From: Longimicrobiaceae bacterium
Lineage (GTDB): Bacteria > Gemmatimonadota > Gemmatimonadetes > Longimicrobiales > Longimicrobiaceae
Reading direction: 5' to 3'
Assembly: GCA_036375715.1 (NCBI GenBank)
Contig: DASVBS010000081.1
Coordinates: 124,001 to 188,000, forward strand
Length of the DNA stretch: 64,000 nt
Shown: positions 23,926 to 33,549 of the stretch, one piece after another
How the letters are laid out: the number at the start of each line of letters is the position of its first letter
How positions within the stretch are numbered: position 1 is the stretch's first letter
The notes under the pieces: generated by a model
Told to the model about the DNA's origin: nothing
The model's input: the letters and a program-made list of their open reading frames with translations, nothing else
The model's database searches: none
Program-made: the position numbers and the translations under genes

Positions 23926-26637
23926 TCACGAGCCCGCCGCCGTATAGGCCTGCAGCTGGGAGCTGTACTGATCCTCCAACCTCATCAGCGAGATCGCCGC
24001 GACGAGGTGGGGCGCAGCCTGGGGATCCGTCCAGGCGGCCTCGATCACCGGAGCCACTTGGTTCCGAACCTGCTCAGGGGTGCGGCTGCTGCGAATGGAC
24101 TGCGCGAGCACCGCGTAAGCGAAGGTTCGCTCGGCATCGCTCCCGCTCTGCGCCAGGGCTACGAAGCGGTTGATCTGCTGCAGCCGCGCGCGATTGCCCA
24201 CGAACCGCCGCCAGGCCATCTCGACCGGACCGGGCGCCGCGGAGGGCTCGGTCGGGTTCGCCCGGGCAAAGAGCTCGATTGCCACCTCCAGCCCCTCGTC
24301 GCCGGGCAGGTCGGCGGCCGCATTGAGTAGCGCAGCGCGCACCTCTTCGTCGAGCTGCGGATCCACAGCCGCGGAACGTAGCAGCGGCAGCAGTGCCGGA
24401 TCCAGCTCCCGCTCACCCGCAACCAGCTGCGCGACCGCGGCGTGCAGCGCACCCCCACGCTGATCCAGCCGGGTGAGCAGCGGCACCGCCTCGGAGCCGA
24501 GCTCGGCACTGCCGACCAGCGCGTCGATCACCGCCTCACGCTCGTCGCTCGCCGCGCCCTGCACGGCCGCGAGCAGCGGAGCAGCACCCCGGGGAAGGAC
24601 TCGGTTGCGCACGTACTCGGCGACCAACTCGTCGTATTCCTGCCCCGAAGCCTGCTCGAGGGCATCCCTCAGGATCGGCTGGATCGTGGGGGTCGCCTCC
24701 CAGGCGACCGGCTCGTAGTAGGGACCCGTGAAATCCGGCTTCGTCCCCCACCAACCACCGTTCCAGGGGCCTTCCCACTCCGCTTCGCGGTTGGCCAGCC
24801 GCGCTAGCGCGAGGACGATGTCCTGCCGGACCGTGGCATCCTCCGACTGCTCCAGGCGGGTCACCAGGCCCTGTACAACCGCGGGATCGTGCATCAGCCG
24901 CAACGCTCGTAGTGCCGCCGACCTCACCTCTGGCGTACCTTCGTCGAACGCCCGGAACGCCGCCTCGTAGGCGTTGAGGTGAACGAGCGCCCTCGTCGCC
25001 ACGTGCGATAGCGCCGGATCCTGACTCGCCGCCAGCGGCACGACCGCGTCGGCCTGCTCACGGGCGCCGAGCCGGACCAACCCGTTCAGAGCCTCCATCT
25101 GGACGAACGGATCCGGATCCCGCAGCGCCTGCACGAACAGCTTTACCGGCACCCCGCGGGAGTGCGCACGATCGTCCGCCAGCGCGCGAAGGGCCAGCGC
25201 CCGTAGCGCGGGATCCGCCGCCGCCCGCCGGAGCACGCCGTGCGACCGCTCACCGACCATCTGCTTCAGCGTGAACATCGCCGCCACCCGCGCTTCCAAC
25301 GGTCGCTCGGGGTCCAGGGTGATCCGCTGGAGCTGCCGCACCACGCCGCGATCGCTCCCTCGCCGCAGCAGCTCCCGCTGCGCATTCAGGCGGTGGGTGG
25401 CGTTGTCGGAGACGAGCACTCCGAGCAGCTCCTGCGAAGTCATCGCGTCGAGCTGCGGGGCCTCGTCACCCGGTTCGGCCATGTGCCGCACCTGGATCAC
25501 GTAGCCGACCGTGTCACCGGCGTAGGTGAAGGACCCGCCGGAGAGGCTGGCCACGTACAGGTTTGAACGGGAATCGACCGCCAGGTCCGAAGGCCGCGGC
25601 AGCTCGAGGAAGTCCTCCTGCTCAACCTCGAAGCTGGCACCCTGACGCCGCAGCGGATGGCGGAGAACCTTGTTGACCGTCCAGTCCGCCGTGTACAGCG
25701 TGTTGTCGAACCCCTCCGGGAAACCGGGGTCCTGGATCCACAGCCCACCCGTCCCTGAGCCACCCCCGTAGTCCGCGAGCGACGGCATCGCTTCGTCCGC
25801 GAAGTTCTTGTAGAGGGTCGGATACCCCATGTTGGCCAGCGGGGGCAGGTAGTGCAGCCGCGTGTTCCAGCCGTCTCCGTCGTTGGTGTTGTCCCGGGCG
25901 AAGACACGCAGCAGCGGGCTCACCGCCACGTCGTAGATGTTGCGGGTGCCCACGGCGTAGAGTTCGAGCCCGGTCCCATCCGGCCGCACCCTGACCACGC
26001 TCCCTCCGCGATGGGCGATGCGCGTTCCATCGTTCCCGACCGCCTCCAGGATCCCGTAGTCGCCAACGGCTACGTAGATCCAGCCGTCGATCCCCAGGGT
26101 GATGCCGTTGGTCGTGTGGTCCGCGCCGCGAAAGTCGAGACCGAATCCGAGGCCGGTGACCAGATCCTCCGACTCGTCCGCGATACCGTCGCCGTCGGTG
26201 TCACGGTAAGCGGTGAGCGTAGGCGGATGCATTACGTAGAGGGTGTTGCCGTCGACGATGGCCCCGCGAGGGCTGTCCATCTCGGCGAAGACCGTGTACT
26301 CGTCGGCCAAGCCGTCGTTGTCGTTGTCGACCAGACGCACCACGCGACCACGCCCGGGATCTGCCGAAAGGGAAAGGTTCCCGTCCACGCACACGAAGAC
26401 CGCTCCATCCGCGGCGGTGGTGACGCAGGTGGGATACATCGCCACCGGGGGTCCCGCGAAGAGCGTCTTGCTGAAGTTCTCGGGAACCTGGACCTGCTGG
26501 AGGAGGCGTTGCTCTCGCGCGGCGTTGTGTGGGACGGAGCCGCGCGGGGCGAGGGTCTGCGCCAGGGCCGGCGCCGCTGGCAGGGCAGCGGACAGCGCCG
26601 CCACGACGGCGGATCTGAGCGTACGCTTTAGGGACAT
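23926..26637 (-). CDS. Exported beta-propeller plus HEAT-repeat protein (PVC-type membrane-bound dehydrogenase-like)
   Basis: 903 residues. Signal peptide RSAVVAALSAALPAAPALAQ. Residues about 45-420 are a sugar-dehydrogenase-like propeller (CVTTAADGAVFVCVDGN, GFGLDFRGADHTTNGITLGIDGWIYVAVGDYG, VRPDGTGLELYAVGTRNIYDVAV, DLAVDSRSNLYVASLSGG) with two calcium-type loops (DNDNDGLADEY, DTDGDGIADESED). Residues about 440-900 are alpha-helical HEAT-like repeats. Related PVC-type proteins often end in a haem-binding CxxCH domain; none is present here. Probably periplasmic; a redox or scaffold role is unproven. The start was set at the signal peptide, not the longer open frame to 26724. Confidence 0.82.
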   Translation of the reverse strand: MSLKRTLRSAVVAALSAALPAAPALAQTLAPRGSVPHNAAREQRLLQQVQVPENFSKTLFAGPPVAMYPTCVTTAADGAVFVCVDGNLSLSADPGRGRVVRLVDNDNDGLADEYTVFAEMDSPRGAIVDGNTLYVMHPPTLTAYRDTDGDGIADESEDLVTGLGFGLDFRGADHTTNGITLGIDGWIYVAVGDYGILEAVGNDGTRIAHRGGSVVRVRPDGTGLELYAVGTRNIYDVAVSPLLRVFARDNTNDGDGWNTRLHYLPPLANMGYPTLYKNFADEAMPSLADYGGGSGTGGLWIQDPGFPEGFDNTLYTADWTVNKVLRHPLRRQGASFEVEQEDFLELPRPSDLAVDSRSNLYVASLSGGSFTYAGDTVGYVIQVRHMAEPGDEAPQLDAMTSQELLGVLVSDNATHRLNAQRELLRRGSDRGVVRQLQRITLDPERPLEARVAAMFTLKQMVGERSHGVLRRAAADPALRALALRALADDRAHSRGVPVKLFVQALRDPDPFVQMEALNGLVRLGAREQADAVVPLAASQDPALSHVATRALVHLNAYEAAFRAFDEGTPEVRSAALRALRLMHDPAVVQGLVTRLEQSEDATVRQDIVLALARLANREAEWEGPWNGGWWGTKPDFTGPYYEPVAWEATPTIQPILRDALEQASGQEYDELVAEYVRNRVLPRGAAPLLAAVQGAASDEREAVIDALVGSAELGSEAVPLLTRLDQRGGALHAAVAQLVAGERELDPALLPLLRSAAVDPQLDEEVRAALLNAAADLPGDEGLEVAIELFARANPTEPSAAPGPVEMAWRRFVGNRARLQQINRFVALAQSGSDAERTFAYAVLAQSIRSSRTPEQVRNQVAPVIEAAWTDPQAAPHLVAAISLMRLEDQYSSQLQAYTAAGS

Positions 26638-26942
26638 CGGGGTCGTGACAAGGAGGGTGAGGGACCGACAACCCGGCGTGGTAGGCCGCGGCCGGGAGAA
26701 CAACAATATGGATCGAAATGCCAAATATAGGTCCGCTGCCGGCTGGCGAAAGGATTGCCCGGCGGCCGATCACCCTGCCCCGCGCGCGCGGCGAGCCGCG
26801 TCCGTCCGGGTGTCCTGCCACAGTGTTTGTTAGCGATCGGGCTACTACAGGCCCGCTCGGGATCGACCGATTCTAGCTTCAGGTAGGTGCATCCCGCGGC
26901 ACTTGAGCGGGAAGTGTTCATTGGCTTCGATCATCGCCCCGA
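26638..26942. other. Divergent intergenic region, no gene seen
   Basis: 305 nt between the propeller/HEAT gene and the M23 peptidase. An AT-richer patch near 26700-26735 may hold the promoter of the minus-strand gene, but no boxes with good spacing were found. No RNA gene or repeat seen. Confidence 0.5.
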
Positions 26943-27941
26943 ATGGCCCGAGTGGGTCGGCTCGCCGAGCACAAGCTCGAGCTGCTAGTGGTTGGCATCC
27001 TCACCATGGCCGCCTCCGGGCTCGCGTTTGCAGGCGCGCGTCCGGACGTGCCGATGACTCCCCCGCTGCTGGAGCCCGCGGTGGCCGTGGGGATCCGCGT
27101 GGATACCGTGCTCGTCGGCGGCTATGCACGGGGCAGTTTCACCGAGGCGATGCATGTGCTCGCCTCCGGAGTCGGCCGGGACGAGCGTGAGCTGGTTGGC
27201 CAGCACCTGGACAAGATCTTCGCGGGTGTGCTCCAGGCGGACGGGCTGGGCTCGGCCGGGCGTCTGCGGGTCGCCTTCGAGCGAACGCTTCGGCCCGACG
27301 GGAGCGTCCGCGCGGTGCGTGTGCTCGCCGCCGAGGCCGCGGTGGGCGGGGAGCTGCACACCGCCTTCTACTTCGAGCACGAAGGCAGGCCCGGCTACTA
27401 CGATCCCTTTGGCCGCTCGCTCGAGCCCCAGCCGTGGGCCGGCCCGCTGGAGCACCTGCGCGTTTCCTCTCCGTACGGTCTCAGAAGGATGCACCCGATT
27501 CTCGGCAGGGTGCTTCCCCACACCGGAGTCGACTACGTCGCGCCGCGCGGAACGCCCGTCCACGCCACCGCTGACGGCATCGTGGCGGTGGCCGGAGAAC
27601 GCGGCGGTTACGGACAGATGGTGGAGATCCGTCACCCCAACGGCTACTCGACCCGCTACGCGCACCTTTCCCGATTGCCCGCCGGCCTCCGCATAGGCAC
27701 GCCCGTATCGCAGGGCGACGTGATCGGCTACGTGGGGATGACGGGGCTCGCCACCGGACCACATCTCCATTACGAGTTGCGCCGTGGAGGGAGACCGATC
27801 GACCCTGCCAGACTGAGCCTCGACGCCGCACTCTCGCGAAGCCTTGCCGGCGGCTCGAGCTGGGCGGCCGAGCGAGCGCGCCTCTACCGCTTGCTGGCGC
27901 GCACGCCGACCCTGCTGCGGGTAGCCAGCACCTCCCGCTGA
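26943..27941 (+). CDS. M23 family (LytM/MepM-type) zinc peptidase
   Basis: 332 residues. A hydrophobic N-terminal stretch (ELLVVGILTMAASGLAFAG, 13-31) gives export or anchoring. Residues about 50-165 resemble the OapA/SPASM-free N-domain seen in MepM-like proteins (LRVAFERTLRPDGSVRAVRVLAAEA, TAFYFEHEGRPGYYDPFGRSLE). The LytM domain follows, with zinc ligands His193 and Asp197 (HTGVDY) and His276, with catalytic His274 (GPHLHYELR). It would cut peptidoglycan cross-links during wall growth. Complete motif set, so active. Single gene. Confidence 0.93.
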   Translation: MARVGRLAEHKLELLVVGILTMAASGLAFAGARPDVPMTPPLLEPAVAVGIRVDTVLVGGYARGSFTEAMHVLASGVGRDERELVGQHLDKIFAGVLQADGLGSAGRLRVAFERTLRPDGSVRAVRVLAAEAAVGGELHTAFYFEHEGRPGYYDPFGRSLEPQPWAGPLEHLRVSSPYGLRRMHPILGRVLPHTGVDYVAPRGTPVHATADGIVAVAGERGGYGQMVEIRHPNGYSTRYAHLSRLPAGLRIGTPVSQGDVIGYVGMTGLATGPHLHYELRRGGRPIDPARLSLDAALSRSLAGGSSWAAERARLYRLLARTPTLLRVASTSR

Positions 27942-28110
27942 CCTTGCGCGCGCCGCGCCGCCGCCCCGGACTGTACGCCGCCCAACCGTCGGTCGTTTGA
28001 TGCCGGAGGCCTGTGCAGGGTAACGATTTCCGGGCTCATGGAATGCTGCTTGCCGCGTCGGTTCCGGCCGGATACCTTTCGGCCCTTTCGCCGTTACGCC
28101 GTGCCGAGCC

Positions 28111-28680
28111 ATGTCCGATAGACCTGAACCAGCTTCATCCTCCGCTCTCGCCCGATTCGGCGTCCTCGCTGGCCCGCGTGCCGGTGAGGAGCTAGCGATT
28201 CACGCACCCACCGTCACGATCGGCCAGGGCCCCCAGAACGACGTGGTCCTCACCGACGACTCGGTCTCTCGCACACACGCCCGACTCGAGTACCGCCTAG
28301 GCTCCTGGTTGCTGACCGACCTGGAGTCGACCAACGGAACCGCCATCGACGGGACCAAGCTCGCCCCCGGCGTGCCCACCCCACTCGCCGACGGGGTGGA
28401 AGTGAGGTTCGGCGGGGTGCGCCTGGAGTTCAGGGAAGCTCCCGGCGTCGACCCCGAGGCGGCGCGGGCCTCGTTCCGCGAGCCGACCGCGCCCGCCGAG
28501 CAGCGTGCGCGGCATTTCCGCCTTCCCCTGTGGCTCTTTCTGGTCATCCTGATCGTGGTAGCCGTCGCCGTTTTCCTGCTGGCGGGTGGGCTTTCGGCCA
28601 CCGAGCTGAGCGGGTCGGTGCACCAGATGCTCAGCGGTCCGTGGGAACGGCCGCCGGTGCAGCCGGCGACGCCACGATGA
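28111..28680 (+). CDS. FHA domain protein with C-terminal membrane anchor
   Basis: 189 residues. FHA domain about 12-112: VTIGQGPQNDVVLTDDSVSRTHARLEY and LTDLESTNGTAIDG carry the phosphothreonine-binding Ser/Arg-His and Asn residues. A Pro/Ala/Arg linker leads to one membrane helix (LPLWLFLVILIVVAVAVFLLAGG, about 145-168), with a short tail outside. It reads phosphothreonine on partner proteins. The stop overlaps the start of the PP2C phosphatase gene, so the pair likely acts together in Ser/Thr signalling; no kinase gene is nearby. Confidence 0.92.
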   Translation: MSDRPEPASSSALARFGVLAGPRAGEELAIHAPTVTIGQGPQNDVVLTDDSVSRTHARLEYRLGSWLLTDLESTNGTAIDGTKLAPGVPTPLADGVEVRFGGVRLEFREAPGVDPEAARASFREPTAPAEQRARHFRLPLWLFLVILIVVAVAVFLLAGGLSATELSGSVHQMLSGPWERPPVQPATPR

Positions 28681-29444
28681 CGATCGCCTGGGAGTCGGCC
28701 GGCGGCTCCGACGTGGGCAGGTTGCGGAAAGGCAACGAGGACACGTTGAGGATGGATCCCGAACGCGGGATCTTCCTCGTCGCCGATGGAATGGGAGGAC
28801 ACGCCGCGGGCGAGGTGGCTAGCGAAATCGCCGCCTCCACCGCAGAAGGGATCCTGGGCGATGCCCTCGCCGCGGGGGTCGCGGGCGAAGGCATCGACCG
28901 CGCGCTCGTGCTGGCCTTCCAGCAAGCCTACGAAGCCATCGTCCAGTACTGCCGCGCGAACCCCCATACGCGAGGGATGGGTACCACCCTCACGGTGTGC
29001 GTGATCGACCCTTCGGGCACTGCCCGCATCGGACACATCGGGGACAGCCGCGTGTACCGGCTCCGCGACGGCACGCTCCACCAACTCACCCACGACCACA
29101 CCTGGGTGCAGCGCGAAGTGGAGGCCGGGCGCCTCTCGCTCGAAGCCGCGCGCGCGCACCCGCTGTCACACATCCTCACCCGCGTCCTGAGCGAAGACGT
29201 GGAGCCGACGGTCGATCTGCACACCATCGACCTGCGTCCGGGAGACCTTCTGCTTCTCGCGACCGACGGGCTCTACAACATGATCGACGACGACGCCATC
29301 GAGGCGATGCTGGGGTCCGGCCAACCGCTCACACAGCTCACCCACCAGCTCATCGACGCCGCCAACGCGGCGGGCGGGTCCGATAACGTCACGGTCGTTC
29401 TCGTGGGGATCACTCCCGCGCCGGTCAAACGCGCGGCGGAATAG
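28677..29444 (+). CDS. PP2C-type serine/threonine phosphatase (Stp1/PppC-like)
   Basis: 255 residues. Metal-binding PP2C motifs: RKGNEDTLRM, FLVADGMGGHAAGEVAS, GMGTTLTVCVI, HIGDSRVYRLRDG, LLLATDGLYNMIDDDAI and GGSDNVTVVLV. It reverses Ser/Thr phosphorylation in the cytoplasm. Its ATG overlaps the FHA stop by 4 nt; its 3' end overlaps the convergent receiver-kinase gene by 20 nt. Confidence 0.95.
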   Translation: MTIAWESAGGSDVGRLRKGNEDTLRMDPERGIFLVADGMGGHAAGEVASEIAASTAEGILGDALAAGVAGEGIDRALVLAFQQAYEAIVQYCRANPHTRGMGTTLTVCVIDPSGTARIGHIGDSRVYRLRDGTLHQLTHDHTWVQREVEAGRLSLEAARAHPLSHILTRVLSEDVEPTVDLHTIDLRPGDLLLLATDGLYNMIDDDAIEAMLGSGQPLTQLTHQLIDAANAAGGSDNVTVVLVGITPAPVKRAAE

Positions 29445-30609
29445 CGGTCTCTTCGACGGCCGGCAGGAATATCCGGAAGGTGGTGCCGTCGGACCCGCTC
29501 TCCACGTCCATCTCCCCACCGTGCTCACGCACGATTCGCTGACAGATCGCGAGACCCAGACCGGTACCCTCGTCTTCCGCCTTGGTGGTGAAGAAGGGTT
29601 GAAAAATCCTCGGCAGCACTTCCGGTGGGATGGGCGGGCCGTCGTTGTAGAAAGTGAGCACCACCCACTCGATGCTGTCTGAACGGCCGGTGGAGGAAAC
29701 CGCCCGACCGGCGGTGATCTGCAGGCTTTCACCACTGTGGAGCAACGCGTGCTCCGCGTTGATCACGATGTTGAGGAAGACCTGCTGCAGCTGATGCGGA
29801 TCCCCGCTCACCAGCGGGAGATCCTCGGCAATATCCAGCCGCGTACGGAGGCCGAAGCTCTGGAGCTGCCGCTCGCGGAGCTCCAGTGTTCGGCGGAGCA
29901 CCTCCCCCACATCCAGGTTGATCCGCTGGGGTGGATGCCGCCGGGCGAAGGAGAGAAGATCACCGACGATCCGGTCGCAACGCTGCACCTCCTCCATGAT
30001 CCGCCTGAGCGACTCCTGCCTGACCGGATCGGTCTCCTCCTCGAGAAGGAGCTGGGTGTAACCGGAGATCCCGCCCAAGGGGTTCTTGAGGTCGTGTGCA
30101 ACCCCGCTGACGAGCAGCCCCAGCGCAGAGAGCTTCTCGCGCTCCATCAGGTGTTCGTCGATCCGGGCGCGCTCTTCGATCAGTTGCTTCACACGCAGGT
30201 GTGCAGCGACGCGCGCTCGCAGCTCGACGCCGAGAAAGGGCTTGGTGATGTAGTCACTGGCTCCCGCCGCGAACGCTTCCGATATGCTCTCGGCGTCGGT
30301 CTTGGCGGTGACCATCAGAACCGGCATCTCCAGTTCATTCCAGCGCTCGCGCACTCGGCGGCAGATCTCCACACCGCTGGTCTCCGGGAGCATCCAATCC
30401 AGCAGCAGGATATCGGGCATCGGAGACTGCTCGAGCCGCCGAAGAGCCTCCGCGCCGTCGCGGGCCAGGAAGACCTGGTAGCCGACACGGGCGAGGAGTG
30501 TCTCCAGGAGACCCGCGGCGGAAGCGTCGTCTTCCACGACGAGGACACGTGGCTGGCGAGGAGGGTGGGAAGGAGGAGATTCGAGGTCGAGCCCTGCGAT
30601 GCGGTGCAT
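29425..30609 (-). CDS. Receiver-histidine kinase
   Basis: 394 residues. Receiver about 18-140 (VLVVEDDASAAGLLE, Asp in DILLLDWMLPETSG, Lys in YITKPF), then HisKA with His in LVSGVAHDLKNPLGGISGYTQLLL and an NtrB-like ATPase domain (QQVFLNIVINAEHALL, FYNDGPPIP, EGTGLGLAICQRIV). The ATG at 30609 overlaps the HD gene's stop (TGATG); a GTG one codon earlier is also possible. Likely a cytoplasmic relay kinase without its own sensor. It is translationally coupled to the HD hydrolase upstream. Confidence 0.93.
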   Translation of the reverse strand: MHRIAGLDLESPPSHPPRQPRVLVVEDDASAAGLLETLLARVGYQVFLARDGAEALRRLEQSPMPDILLLDWMLPETSGVEICRRVRERWNELEMPVLMVTAKTDAESISEAFAAGASDYITKPFLGVELRARVAAHLRVKQLIEERARIDEHLMEREKLSALGLLVSGVAHDLKNPLGGISGYTQLLLEEETDPVRQESLRRIMEEVQRCDRIVGDLLSFARRHPPQRINLDVGEVLRRTLELRERQLQSFGLRTRLDIAEDLPLVSGDPHQLQQVFLNIVINAEHALLHSGESLQITAGRAVSSTGRSDSIEWVVLTFYNDGPPIPPEVLPRIFQPFFTTKAEDEGTGLGLAICQRIVREHGGEMDVESGSDGTTFRIFLPAVEETAIPPRV

Positions 30610-31952
30610 CACGTCAGCGGTTCGGGTTCGGCGAGGCGGCGCTCGAGGGAATGACGGTCCAGTCGCAAGAGGGAAACGAGCACGCCCGGCGCGAGCTCGC
30701 GGCGCTCGGTGGTGAAGACGCGGAAAACGCGGGCGGAATGGTACAGCTCATCCGAAACCCGCGGTAGGTCGATCCGTCCGGCACGGCCACTCTCCGTCAA
30801 CCGTTGCGGCTCGGAACCCGGCTCGAGCAGCAGCAGGTCCAGCCCCATCATGCGCGGCTTTTCCGGGTAGTCGAGGAACACCTCGTCCGGCTGGAGCCCC
30901 AACTCACCCGCGAGACGATCCTCCAGCCGCCGGCGCAGCGCATCGTCATCATACCACCACCGCTGGAAGGGAAGATCGCGCAGCACGTCTCCCGAGATCT
31001 CCAGCGCACGCTTGGGAAGGCGTCGGTACCGGACAGCGGGTAGCCACTGGCTGGCAACGCGCGCCCCGCGCTCGCCCGCCGCCTGTGCCCGCATCTCGAT
31101 CAGCGTGAGCAACCCTTCGTCCGTTCGGCCCACCAGGTCTTCGGCCGTCAGAATGCCCGCGTCCACCGACTCCCGCACCAACCGCAGGTAGAGTGCAGTC
31201 GCCGCCCGCACCGCGTGGTGCCAGTAGACGTTCCGGAACATCTGGTACTTGGCGAAGAGCAGCGACTCAAGCGCCGCCAGGCCCTTAGCGTGCACGCCAA
31301 CCTCGAGCCGTCCGGTCTCGGGGTCACGTAACAGGGTGAGCGCGTGCAGGAGTCGGTCTACATCCACCACCCCGTAGGGCACGCCGCAGAACATGGCGTC
31401 GCGATTGAGGTACTCGATCTTGTCCAGATCGAGGCTCCCCGAGACCAGACCCTGCAGCGGAGAGTCCGACTCGCCCCGGATCAGGAGCTCAATCCGCTCA
31501 ACTGCGCCTTCGCCCAGCTCCGCGAGAGCGTCCGCCAGCGCGGGGGCGCGCAGGAAGCGCCCGGAAAGCTGCTCGTGATGTTCCGGCACACGCTCAGGAT
31601 CGAGCTCCTCGACCGCGTGAGAGAAGGGGTAGTGACCGATATCGTGGAGAAGCGCGGCATAGGGAACTAGCCGGAGGTCGTCCGCGGAGACCTGCTCGAG
31701 CTCACCACGCTCCGCGAGGATGCGAAGGGTGCGACGTGCGAGGTGATACACGCCCAGCGCGTGATCGAACCTCGTGTGGGTTGCCCCAGGATAGACCAGA
31801 TGCGCCAGGCCAAGCTGGCGGATCTGGCGAAGCCGCTGGAACTCCGGGGTGTCGATGATCCGCACGGCCGTTCGGTCCACCCGGATCGTGTTCCAGAGCG
31901 GATCCCGAACGACCTCGAATTCGTCCGCGGAGGGCGGCAGGGCGCGATGCAT
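30609..31952 (-). CDS. HD superfamily phosphohydrolase (dGTPase-like)
   Basis: 447 residues. HD motifs: GATHTRFDHALGVYHLARRTL, LLHDIGHYPFSHAVEE and SLDLDKIEYLNRDAMFCGVPYG, the pattern of the YdhJ/SAMHD1-like hydrolases acting on nucleotides. The N-terminal VRDPLWNTIRVD is typical of that group. Substrate (dNTP or another nucleotide) cannot be fixed. It precedes and overlaps the receiver-kinase gene by 1 nt, so they form an operon. Confidence 0.92.
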   Translation of the reverse strand: MHRALPPSADEFEVVRDPLWNTIRVDRTAVRIIDTPEFQRLRQIRQLGLAHLVYPGATHTRFDHALGVYHLARRTLRILAERGELEQVSADDLRLVPYAALLHDIGHYPFSHAVEELDPERVPEHHEQLSGRFLRAPALADALAELGEGAVERIELLIRGESDSPLQGLVSGSLDLDKIEYLNRDAMFCGVPYGVVDVDRLLHALTLLRDPETGRLEVGVHAKGLAALESLLFAKYQMFRNVYWHHAVRAATALYLRLVRESVDAGILTAEDLVGRTDEGLLTLIEMRAQAAGERGARVASQWLPAVRYRRLPKRALEISGDVLRDLPFQRWWYDDDALRRRLEDRLAGELGLQPDEVFLDYPEKPRMMGLDLLLLEPGSEPQRLTESGRAGRIDLPRVSDELYHSARVFRVFTTERRELAPGVLVSLLRLDRHSLERRLAEPEPLT

Positions 31953-32040
31953 GAATGGCCGGAGTCTAGGCGGGCTTCAGGAAGGTGTCAAGCAGCGGGG
32001 CGGGGAAACCGCGCCCAGGGACGGTTAGGACGTCAGCGGG

Positions 32041-33393
32041 TCAACTCTCAGCCGAGCTGTCGGCGGTCCGCTCCAGCACAAGCTCCAGCCATTCGATTCG
32101 CCTACCCGACATCGAGAGCACCTCCATGGAGCCGCCGGCGAACTCGATCCGGTCCCCTTCCTCAGCGATCCGCCCCAACATTCCCATCAGCATCCCTGCG
32201 GCCGTGGTGTATTCCTCCTGGGGAAGCTGCAGGCCGAACCGTTCGTTCAGGTCGCTGACCAGTGCCCGGCCGGAGACGATGATCCTCCCGTCCTCCTCCC
32301 GGATCTCCGCGAACAGCTCCTCGTGCTCGTCGGCAATCTCCCCCACGATCTGCTCGATCACGTCCTCGACCGTTACCACCCCCGCCGTACCGCCGTACTC
32401 GTCCAGGACGACCACGATGTGGGTTCCCTCGCGCTGCATTTCCCGCAGAAGATCTTCCAGGTCCTTGGTCTCGGGGACAAAGGGAACCGGACGGAGGATC
32501 TGACGTAATCCCGCGTCTCTCCGATCGCGCCGGGAGCGCCAGAAATCGCGGGCCAGCACCACGCCGATGATATGATCGACGGTCTGCTCGTACACCGGAA
32601 GCCGGGAATGTCCGGAGTCCAGGAAGGTGTCGGCAACCTCATCCATGGTCGCGGTGATGGGGACGGCGACCACCTCGGTCCGCGGCGTCATCACCTCGGC
32701 AGCCGTCGTCTCCGAAAGGTCGAACACCCCCCGGATCATCTCCGCCGGCTCCTCCGCCATGAGGCCGTGCTCCTGGGTCTTGCGAAGCAGCATCTCGATC
32801 TCCTCGGGCCGGTGCACACGCTCCGCCTCGTGGGGGGCACGCAGGCCCAGCATGCGGAGGAGCAGGTTCGCCGAGCCGTTGAGCACCACGATGAAGGGCG
32901 AGAAGATGCGCGAGAAGGCGATCAGCGGCCCCGCCGTCCAGATGCTCACGCGCTCCGGGAAGAGAATCGCCAATGACTTGGGCGCCAGCTCCCCCAGGAC
33001 GATGTGCATGAAGGTGATGAGGGCGAACGCGATCGTCCCCGCCACGGTGTGCGTCGCCACCACGTCCCAAGGCTGCGGCAGTGGCGTGAAAGCCTGGATG
33101 AGCAGGCTGGCGATGGTGCTCTCCCCCACCCAGCCGAGGCCGAGGGAGGCGAGCGTGATACCTAGCTGTGTGCCGGATATGTAGTGATCGAGGTGACGAA
33201 TGGCTCGCAGCGCCATCCGCGCGCCGGCGTTCCCCTTCGACGCCATCGCCTCGATTCGAGTCGTTCGGGCGCCAACCAGCGCGAACTCCGCCGCCACGAA
33301 AAAGCCGTTGGCGAGAACCAGGAAGACCGCAATGCCGAGACGGAGGAGAACCTCTTCGGTCGTAATGCCGGCACTTTCAGACTGTAAGGGCAC
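32041..33393 (-). CDS. HlyC/CorC (CNNM) family transporter
   Basis: 450 residues: an N-terminal DUF21 membrane domain with four helices (about 15-210; LRLGIAVFLVLANGFFVAAEFALVGARTTRIE, GLGWVGESTIASLL), two CBS domains (about 225-345; EVMTPRTEVVAVPITATMDEVADTFLDSGHSRLPVYE, DLEDLLREMQREGTHIVVVLDEYGGTAGVVTVEDVIEQIVGEI) and a CorC_HlyC domain (about 365-440). Family members export Mg2+ or Co2+, with nucleotide sensed by the CBS pair. Often misnamed hemolysin. Single gene. Confidence 0.94.
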   Translation of the reverse strand: MPLQSESAGITTEEVLLRLGIAVFLVLANGFFVAAEFALVGARTTRIEAMASKGNAGARMALRAIRHLDHYISGTQLGITLASLGLGWVGESTIASLLIQAFTPLPQPWDVVATHTVAGTIAFALITFMHIVLGELAPKSLAILFPERVSIWTAGPLIAFSRIFSPFIVVLNGSANLLLRMLGLRAPHEAERVHRPEEIEMLLRKTQEHGLMAEEPAEMIRGVFDLSETTAAEVMTPRTEVVAVPITATMDEVADTFLDSGHSRLPVYEQTVDHIIGVVLARDFWRSRRDRRDAGLRQILRPVPFVPETKDLEDLLREMQREGTHIVVVLDEYGGTAGVVTVEDVIEQIVGEIADEHEELFAEIREEDGRIIVSGRALVSDLNERFGLQLPQEEYTTAAGMLMGMLGRIAEEGDRIEFAGGSMEVLSMSGRRIEWLELVLERTADSSAES

Positions 33394-33549
33394 GTCCGCT
33401 TCCGGTGGGAGCCCGAGTGGATCGAGGCCGGCCTGGACGCCTCCGGCGCCTGTCCGGCGGGACGTTCAACGTCTCAAATTCACGGATTGTGCCAATTACC
33501 GCCAGAACGGCAGTACTCTGACCCTCGTCATAGCCTCCTGCCAACCCCC

